Assembly: GCF_011758645.1 (NCBI RefSeq)
Contig: NZ_JAAMOZ010000003.1
Coordinates: forward strand, 173,725-237,724
DNA from: Brooklawnia cerclae
GTDB taxonomy: Bacteria; Actinomycetota; Actinomycetes; Propionibacteriales; Propionibacteriaceae
Direction of reading: 5' to 3'
Length of the DNA: 64,000 nucleotides
A program made the translations under genes and the position numbers. A model generated the notes under the pieces. That model was not told the DNA's origin and made no database searches. It saw only the letters and a list, made by a program, of their open reading frames with translations. Below are positions 59,720 to 64,000 of this stretch, piece after piece (the first letter of the stretch is position 1; each line of letters opens with the position of its first letter).

Positions 59720-60583
59720 CAATCCCCCCCCGCTGATGAGCGGTGCCTGCCTGATGTGGGTTGACAGGCGGGTGGCAAGCGCGAGGTCGAGGTAGTCCGC
59801 ACTCAGGTCGACCCCGACGAAGCGCCTGCCGAGTTGCACCGCTGCGAGCCCGGTGGTGCCCGATCCGCAGAACGGGTCCAGCACCCTGCCGCCAGGCTTG
59901 CAGCCCGCAGCGATGCAGCGGCGCGGGATCTCCACCGGGAACGCCGCGAAGTGCGCGCCAGGGAACGGCTGAGTCGTGATCGTCCACACGTCGCCCGGAT
60001 TACGGGTCTTGTGGACACTGAGGAGCGTCGAGCCGGGATTGCCGCCGAACCGCCGCCGCCCCTTCTCGGTTCCCGTCGCACCGCCATACGCGGCGAAAGA
60101 CTCCGGGCTGTTCCCCGACACTTCGCCCTTCGCGGCGACCTTGATCGGCTCAAGGTCGAACCAATACCGGCGCGACTTGGTCAGCAGGAACAGGTGCTCG
60201 TGCCTGCTGGACAGCCGGTCGCTGACCGACTCGGGCATCGCGTTCGGCTTGTGCCACACGATGTCGTTCCGCAGGATCCAGCCGTCGTCCTGCAACGCCA
60301 GCGCGACACGCGCCGGGATCATCAGCAACGACTTCTCTGGCCGCCCGTAGTCCTCGACACCGACACCGACTTGGGCGTGCCGGATCGACCTGCGGTCGAA
60401 CATGCTCGTCTGCCCGCGTCCCCATGCGGGATGCGAAGCGTACGAATCGCCCAGCGCCTCGGCGCAGACACGCGTCCACGTCTTGCAGTCCACTCCTTCG
60501 GGTGGCGGACCAGACTCGACGGGCTCGAACGCCTGCGGGTTGATCGCACGCGCGATCACGTACAGCCTGCTCTCCTCTTCCAC
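59621..60583 (-). CDS. DNA N4/N6 methylase, C-terminally fused to a membrane peptide
   Basis: GTG 60583 is chosen because AAAGGA lies seven bases upstream and the ATG at 60604 falls inside a terminator T-run. The 320-residue protein has LMIPARVALALQDDGWILRN, DIVWHKPNAMPESVSDR and the AdoMet motif DPFCGSGTTGLAAVQLG. The N-terminal SPPY/DPPY catalytic motif is not found; ESGPPPEG stands where it might have been, so activity is doubtful. After a G8 run (59724-59731) the frame continues into a 32-residue membrane peptide. With seven G the methylase would stop there. Confidence 0.75.
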   Translation of the reverse strand: MEEESRLYVIARAINPQAFEPVESGPPPEGVDCKTWTRVCAEALGDSYASHPAWGRGQTSMFDRRSIRHAQVGVGVEDYGRPEKSLLMIPARVALALQDDGWILRNDIVWHKPNAMPESVSDRLSSRHEHLFLLTKSRRYWFDLEPIKVAAKGEVSGNSPESFAAYGGATGTEKGRRRFGGNPGSTLLSVHKTRNPGDVWTITTQPFPGAHFAAFPVEIPRRCIAAGCKPGGRVLDPFCGSGTTGLAAVQLGRRFVGVDLSADYLDLALATRLSTHIRQAPLISGGGLMTDPILTSSLLIAAGALIIAVASVAATRKEHQ

Positions 60584-60604
60584 GGATGATTCCTTTCTGG
60601 GCAT

Positions 60605-60630
60605 GAAAAAACCGGCCCATGAAGGCCGGT
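60605..60630 (-). terminator. Rho-independent terminator upstream of the methylase
   Basis: ACCGGCC (60611-60617) pairs with GGCCGGT (60624-60630); on the minus strand the stem is followed by TTTTTT. It separates the early genes above from the methylase unit. Confidence 0.85.
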
Positions 60631-60674
60631 GTGGATGGTGGCGGCTCAGGCGGCCAGTGCGTCGATGGCGATCG

Positions 60675-60857
60675 TCACGAGGTCGCGCTCGATGGGTGGC
60701 GGTCCGTGTTGTGGATCGCCGCGTTCTCCTTCGCCAGCCGCTCGTCGTAGGTGGCTGGGCCGCACCAGGAGCACGACTCGCAAACCGGCTCGTACAGCCA
60801 CTTGGTGTCGCCGCCGACAAGGGCGGTGACGATTGCCCGGGGCCGCTCACCTCCCAT
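60675..60857 (-). CDS. small zinc-finger protein
   Basis: ATG 60857 lies behind AGGAGATGGGG. The 60-residue product (MGGERPRAIVTALVGGDTKW) has CESCSWCGPATYDERLAKEN and AAIHNTDRH, a CCCHH zinc pattern. It overlaps the preceding gene by 11 bases. Confidence 0.6.
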   Translation of the reverse strand: MGGERPRAIVTALVGGDTKWLYEPVCESCSWCGPATYDERLAKENAAIHNTDRHPSSATS

Positions 60858-61020
60858 ATCCCCATCTCCTGTCTGCCGCCTGCGGCTGGCAGTGGCGGCA
60901 TCTGCCGTCGTCGTCTGGTGCGTGTGTGGGCCACTGGTCGCGTCCCTGGTCGTCGCGGCCCATGAGGCCGTTGAGCTGGTGCAGCGCCGGGCATGCCTGC
61001 GCGGGGTCGGGGGTGGGCAC
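60847..61020 (-). CDS. small Cys/His phage protein
   Basis: GTG 61020 gives 57 residues (VPTPDPAQACPALHQLNGLM) with RCRHCQPQAADRRWGYGR. The frame was chosen over the GTG at 61025 because its composition is protein-like and the ends join neighbouring genes. Unknown function. Confidence 0.55.
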   Translation of the reverse strand: MPTPDPAQACPALHQLNGLMGRDDQGRDQWPTHAPDDDGRCRHCQPQAADRRWGYGR

Positions 61021-61021
61021 G

Positions 61022-61501
61022 TCACACCTCCGCGTTCTTCTCGGCCGCCAGCGCCTCGGACGGCAGACACTCGGTCCACTGCCCACCCAGCCGGGTCGCC
61101 TCGTCATCGCTCGGGCGTCCCATGACGAACCAGCCGAGGCCGCCAGAGACGAAGATGTGCGGGAAGAGCCAGTAACCGGTGGTCTCGACGAGATGCGGAG
61201 CGCTGGGGATCTCCGGCCTGGAGAACCAGAGGCGATCCCACTCGACGCAGAGCGGGTTGTCCCTGCGCGGGACGTAGACCCCCTTCTTGAAGCCGTTGCG
61301 CCACCCATCGGGCTTGGCCGGGAACTCGACTCCGCCGAGTCGGACACTCCACGACGTGCGGCGGATCAACCCGTTCGTCCCGCCCACCCGGCCAACGAAT
61401 TCGTTGCACTGGTCCACGAACGCGTGATAGGTGCGGGTTTCGGACCTGATCGCCTCGATAGTGGCGGGGTCGGCGGTCTTCGCGTACTGATAGACGGGCA
61501 T
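61022..61501 (-). CDS. hypothetical phage protein
   Basis: 159 residues (MPVYQYAKTADPATIEAIRS) with an aromatic-rich core (NGFKKGVYVPRRDNPLCVEW, GYWLFPHIFVSGGLGWFVMG). Compact globular protein without known motif. ATG directly follows the previous stop. Confidence 0.65.
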   Translation of the reverse strand: MPVYQYAKTADPATIEAIRSETRTYHAFVDQCNEFVGRVGGTNGLIRRTSWSVRLGGVEFPAKPDGWRNGFKKGVYVPRRDNPLCVEWDRLWFSRPEIPSAPHLVETTGYWLFPHIFVSGGLGWFVMGRPSDDEATRLGGQWTECLPSEALAAEKNAEV

Positions 61502-61594
61502 TCAGTCGCCCTCCAGGGCGGCGATGTCGGTGTCGTCCTGCACGCCAGCCGCGACGCGGGCCTCAATCTCAGCGAGACGGTCAGCGGCGCTCAT
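61502..61594 (-). CDS. 30-residue micro-ORF
   Basis: ATG 61594 overlaps the upstream TGA, and the stop abuts the next ATG. The product is MSAADRLAEIEARVAAGVQD plus DTDIAALEGD, an acidic helix. It may be a genuine microprotein. Confidence 0.5.
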   Translation of the reverse strand: MSAADRLAEIEARVAAGVQDDTDIAALEGD

Positions 61595-62112
61595 CGCACA
61601 CCCGCCTCGTGGGCAGCTGTCAGGGCGACGCGGGCGGCGTCCAGCCAGTAGTCGTGCCACGCGAGAGGTCCGGCAGGATCGAGTGGGTTCGGCCTGTCCC
61701 ACCGGAACGCGTTCCGGTGGGGCTCCTCAATGGCGAACAGCGCCTTGGCGACGGACTCCAGCACCAGATCGTCATGCTGGCCCGAGATTTCGACAGGCTC
61801 ATAGGTGGCCAAGAAGATGTCTGGCTTGCAGGGATAGAACTCGCCTGCCACGCCCCGGATGATCCAGTCGCCGTAGTCGGCCCAGTGCAGTCCTTCCAGC
61901 GTCGAGATGACGAAGCGTCCATCTCGCGGGTCGATGCTGATACCGCTGGCGGGCAGCGGCGTGCGGCCCTCGATGACGTCCAGCACGTCGAACGAGCCGA
62001 GCGTGTTCGCCTCGACCCATTGGTAGACGGCGTGGATGTCGGCGTTCGAGCCGATCAACTGCATGGCTTCGATCGCGACGGGCTTCTTGCGGAAGCTTGC
62101 CGGTGCGTTCAT
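61591..62112 (-). CDS. conserved phage protein, PGDYG type
   Basis: The 173-residue protein (MNAPASFRKKPVAIEAMQLI) has ASGISIDPRDGRFVISTLEG, then YGDWIIRGVAGEFYPCKPDI, a common conserved pattern in phage early regions. The extra C-terminal 50 residues include a helix with WHDYWLDAARVALTAA. The function is not known. Confidence 0.72.
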   Translation of the reverse strand: MNAPASFRKKPVAIEAMQLIGSNADIHAVYQWVEANTLGSFDVLDVIEGRTPLPASGISIDPRDGRFVISTLEGLHWADYGDWIIRGVAGEFYPCKPDIFLATYEPVEISGQHDDLVLESVAKALFAIEEPHRNAFRWDRPNPLDPAGPLAWHDYWLDAARVALTAAHEAGVR

Positions 62113-62261
62113 CGGGCACCTGCCTGGGATGGCGACTGCGCATCTGGAGCACAGGTCCGGGCCGACCCACCAGATGTGATGAGGATGGCGATGTCGGCGT
62201 CGTGCTGGTGGGCGGCGATCGCGGCGTCGAGTTCGGCTTGTGTTGTGACGGTGATTCTCAC
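62109..62261 (-). CDS. 50-residue phage protein
   Basis: GTG 62261 overlaps the upstream TGA and the stop overlaps the next ATG. The product begins VRITVTTQAELDAAIAAHQH, then DADIAILITSGG, a strand-helix-strand unit, and ends in a disordered tail. Unknown function. Confidence 0.52.
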   Translation of the reverse strand: MRITVTTQAELDAAIAAHQHDADIAILITSGGSARTCAPDAQSPSQAGAR

Positions 62262-62521
62262 TGGTATGATCCCTTCTGAAGTGGTTGTTTCCGGCGTCCG
62301 TCTGTTGCCAAGGCTGCACGCGCACGAGCCGCCTCGGCTGCCGCGCTGGCCCTGGCTTCGGCGGCCCGGGCACGCGCCCGGCTGACCGCAGCCACATCGG
62401 CGGCGACCTGGTAGTGCTCGGACGCTGCCAGCGGGGCCATGTGCCGGGTGTCGCTGATCAGGGCGTCCACGATGCGCTGGACGGTTGTGGTGACGGGCGG
62501 GACGGTGTAGTTCTCGCTCAT
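62258..62521 (-). CDS. small Ala/Arg-rich helical protein
   Basis: ATG 62521 follows AAAGGAC. The 87-residue product (MSENYTVPPVTTTVQRIVDA) has a long helix AADVAAVSRARARAAEARAS. Unknown function. Confidence 0.6.
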   Translation of the reverse strand: MSENYTVPPVTTTVQRIVDALISDTRHMAPLAASEHYQVAADVAAVSRARARAAEARASAAAEAARARAALATDGRRKQPLQKGSYQ

Positions 62522-62532
62522 TGCTTGTCCTT

Positions 62533-62787
62533 TCATCTTTCGATCTCGCTCCATGCCCGGCACAGCGGATGTGAGCACATCCACATCGGGCCGGGCACCG
62601 GAGCGTGGGTGTCGTGCTCGGCGCGGACGGCTGAGCGCAGGGCGGTAGTTGTCGCGGCGGTCATGATGGTCGCGTCGCAGCGGTCGGCGACGACGTCCAC
62701 GAGGTCCTCGATGTCGATCTGGTCGACGATGTCGTCGAGCCTGACGTCGACGTCGGCGGTCACAGTGATGGTCTGGCCGGGGATCAT
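62533..62787 (-). CDS. hypothetical phage protein
   Basis: 84 residues (MIPGQTITVTADVDVRLDDI) with an acidic N-terminal half and a C-terminal CSHPLCRAWSEIER. ATGA overlap with the membrane-protein gene upstream. Unknown function. Confidence 0.6.
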   Translation of the reverse strand: MIPGQTITVTADVDVRLDDIVDQIDIEDLVDVVADRCDATIMTAATTTALRSAVRAEHDTHAPVPGPMWMCSHPLCRAWSEIER

Positions 62788-62969
62788 GACCGCTCCTTTC
62801 CTGCCGCCAGCCCGTGCAGGGTGACGGCGATGATGAGAGCGGCGCAGGCGGCCACGGTCAGGCCGTGCAGGCCGAGGGTGGCGGCGAGGATGGGGAGGGC
62901 GGACAGAAACAAGAAGCCCCGCACCGGGATGGGTGCGGGGCGATGGGGGCGGGGATCGGGTGGGGTCAT
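62784..62969 (-). CDS. small membrane protein
   Basis: 61 residues: a proline-rich start (MTPPDPRPHRPAPIPVRG) and two hydrophobic helices (FLFLSALPILAATLGLHGLT, VAACAALIIAVTLHGLAAG). The mRNA around residues 8-20 forms a strong hairpin. Possibly a superinfection-exclusion or membrane-acting peptide; unknown. Confidence 0.6.
   Translation of the reverse strand: MTPPDPRPHRPAPIPVRGFLFLSALPILAATLGLHGLTVAACAALIIAVTLHGLAAGKERS
62916..62941 (-). other. intragenic 10-bp hairpin
   Basis: GCCCCGCACC (62916-62925) and GGTGCGGGGC (62932-62941) pair perfectly with loop GGGATG. On the minus strand TTCTTGTTTCT follows. It lies in the start of the small membrane protein gene and could attenuate transcription. 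Confidence 0.55.
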
Positions 62970-63715
62970 GCGACAAGTCCTTCCTGTGCGCTCCACGTCC
63001 GCAGTGGCCATCCGGCTTCGGCTTCGGCCTCGATGTTCGCGGCGGTCTGCTCGTCGCCCTTCTTGGTGCGGAAGTACTTGGCGAGGCTGAGCTTCTGCTG
63101 CTGGTGCCATTCCCGCTGACGGTCGAGGCCGAGGTCAGCCGATGCGGCTTGGTCGCCGGGCACGACCGGGAGGTTGGGCGCGAGCTTCCAGGCGAGGCGG
63201 GCGGCGGCGTGTGCGTCGGCTCCGGCGTCGTGGGCGTTGTCCAGCAGGATGTCGTAGTGGCGGCACACGTCGGCGAGCTTGCGGGAGCCTCGCCTGAACG
63301 GATCGATGCCCTTGTCGATGACGAACGGATCGATGACCATCCCGTCGACCTTGAGCGGTTCGAGCCCCAGCCGCCGGAGTTCGCGGTCCAGGATCGTGAT
63401 ATCGAAGGATGCGTTGAAGGCGACGAGGGAGGCCCCGGCGAGCCAGGCCGCGTTGATGTGCCCGGCTATCTCGGCGATGGCCTCGGCGCGGTCCTGGCCC
63501 TCCTGGGTGGCCCGCTCGGTGGTGACGCCGTGGATGCGTGAGGCTTGCTCGGGGATCGGGCGTTCGGGCTTGAGTATCCAGCTCGTCGTCTGCCACCGCC
63601 TGCCCTCGGCGATTCCGACGGTGGCGGTGATGATGTGCGCGTCCTCCGGGTCCGCCGAGTCGGTCTCGGTGTCGAATCCCGCGATGGGGGAGTCGCGCCA
63701 GCCTGTCCAGGTCAT
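62966..63715 (-). CDS. DnaQ-like 3'-5' exonuclease
   Basis: The 249-residue protein has the DEDD exonuclease motifs: IAGFDTETDS (Asp15, Glu17), VAFNASFDITILDRELRRLG and HDAGADAHAAARL (Exo III). The C-terminal 60 residues (QREWHQQQKLSLAKYFRTKK) are basic. It may process DNA ends for RecT, or proofread. It overlaps recT by four bases. Confidence 0.85.
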   Translation of the reverse strand: MTWTGWRDSPIAGFDTETDSADPEDAHIITATVGIAEGRRWQTTSWILKPERPIPEQASRIHGVTTERATQEGQDRAEAIAEIAGHINAAWLAGASLVAFNASFDITILDRELRRLGLEPLKVDGMVIDPFVIDKGIDPFRRGSRKLADVCRHYDILLDNAHDAGADAHAAARLAWKLAPNLPVVPGDQAASADLGLDRQREWHQQQKLSLAKYFRTKKGDEQTAANIEAEAEAGWPLRTWSAQEGLVA

Positions 63716-64000
63716 CGGGACTCCTGCGGGAACATCGCTCCGCCGCTCGGTTCGACAACTTCGGCGTCGACGGGTTTTGAGGTGAAGACCTCTCCGGTGA
63801 CCTCGTCGACGTACTCGCCTTCGGCTGTCTCGTGCGGCGCCGCCTGCTGCTCCAGCCGCGTCGGCGCTGTCCGGCCAGCGTTCTCAGCGATGACATCCTG
63901 GGCGGCGCGGAGCTGCTCGCGGCGATACTCGGCTGAGGTGGGGACCCACTTTGCGAGCTGCCGGACCGCCGACTTGAGCCACATCGCGGCAGGGGTTGGT
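63712..64000 (-). CDS. recT: RecT-like recombinase, C-terminal part only
   Basis: The frame enters from the right edge and ends at 63712; 96 residues are seen. PTPAAMWLKSAVRQLAKWVP matches the C-terminal region of RecT single-strand annealing proteins, where a W..M..K(T/S)AVR..AKW.P pattern is conserved, and the tail is acidic and disordered. RecT anneals single strands; with the exonuclease downstream and the resolvase at 51514 it makes a recombination set. Confidence 0.78.
   Translation of the reverse strand, partial: PTPAAMWLKSAVRQLAKWVPTSAEYRREQLRAAQDVIAENAGRTAPTRLEQQAAPHETAEGEYVDEVTGEVFTSKPVDAEVVEPSGGAMFPQESR

Larger units (their letters stand above)
15122..64000. mobile_element. siphovirus prophage, left part, right end outside window
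   Basis: From the 3' end of tRNA-Thr to the right edge, nearly every recognisable gene is phage-type: lysis, tail, capsid, portal, terminase, replication and recombination genes in long minus-strand operons. The left 5 kb (15447-20282) is on the plus strand and probably expressed in the lysogen. HK97-type capsid, tape measure and distal tail genes indicate a siphovirus. No integrase, excision pair or attR is seen, so the element is incomplete in this window. Structural genes look intact except for the frameshift at 21432-21450. Confidence 0.92.

Noticed and set aside
15122..64000. Integrase or transposase gene
   Set aside because: No tyrosine or serine recombinase motifs were seen on either strand; the integrase is presumed to lie beyond the right edge.

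Overview
The window is high-GC actinobacterial DNA. It holds about 15 kb of chromosome followed by about 49 kb of a prophage that runs off the right edge. The chromosomal genes (long-form glyA, cysS, rlmB, a DUF4032 kinase-like gene, a UgpC/MsmK-type ATPase), the many GTG starts and the interspersed palindromes suggest a member of the Propionibacteriales. The species cannot be fixed from this sequence.

Layout, left to right. (1) 1-14821, chromosome: the 5' part of glyA, a GntR regulator next to an altronate dehydratase, rlmB-cysS, a DUF4032 gene, metB, an ABC ATPase, a DedA/VTT membrane protein, an MMPL exporter and a lipoprotein. Blocks of intergenic repeats lie at 5640-5910, 7370-7725 and 10673-10800. 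(2) 15049-15121, tRNA-Thr(TGT), the probable integration site. (3) 15447-20282, plus-strand prophage genes near the tRNA, mostly of unknown function, including a protein with three ribbon-helix-helix-like repeats, an SOS-box-like promoter and an XRE-type regulator. (4) 20338-43665, the minus-strand late module of a siphovirus: fibre-like proteins, holin, amidase, baseplate genes, tape measure, a frameshifted tail chaperone pair, tail tube, connectors, HK97 capsid, scaffold, a MuF protein fused to a papain-fold toxin with a probable immunity gene, portal and large terminase. (5) 43832-64000, the minus-strand early module: HTH/zinc proteins, DnaB helicase, a replication initiator with iterons inside its gene, HNH nuclease, Holliday-junction resolvase, many tiny genes joined by ATGA/GTGA overlaps, a DNA methylase, a DnaQ-like exonuclease and the C-terminus of RecT.

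The most striking element is a CRISPR-Cas type IV-B-like operon at 52247-56475, embedded without a break in the early operon. In order of transcription it reads Cas6e-like RAMP, Csf1, Cas11-like small subunit, Csf2 (Cas7), Csf3 (Cas5), a small winged-helix protein and a CysH-like PP-loop enzyme. No CRISPR array, adaptation gene or DinG helicase is visible. Type IV-B loci are known mainly from actinobacterial plasmids and usually lack Cas6, so a phage-borne version with a Cas6e-like protein is unusual.

Other notable features are a (CT)9 tract that puts a LamG-like tail gene out of frame with its natural stop, a G8 tract that fuses the methylase to a membrane peptide, a tandemly duplicated module of tiny genes with a gene fusion in one copy, and a tRNA-like remnant. 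No integrase, immunity repressor of classical type or right attachment site is in the window; they probably lie beyond 64000.
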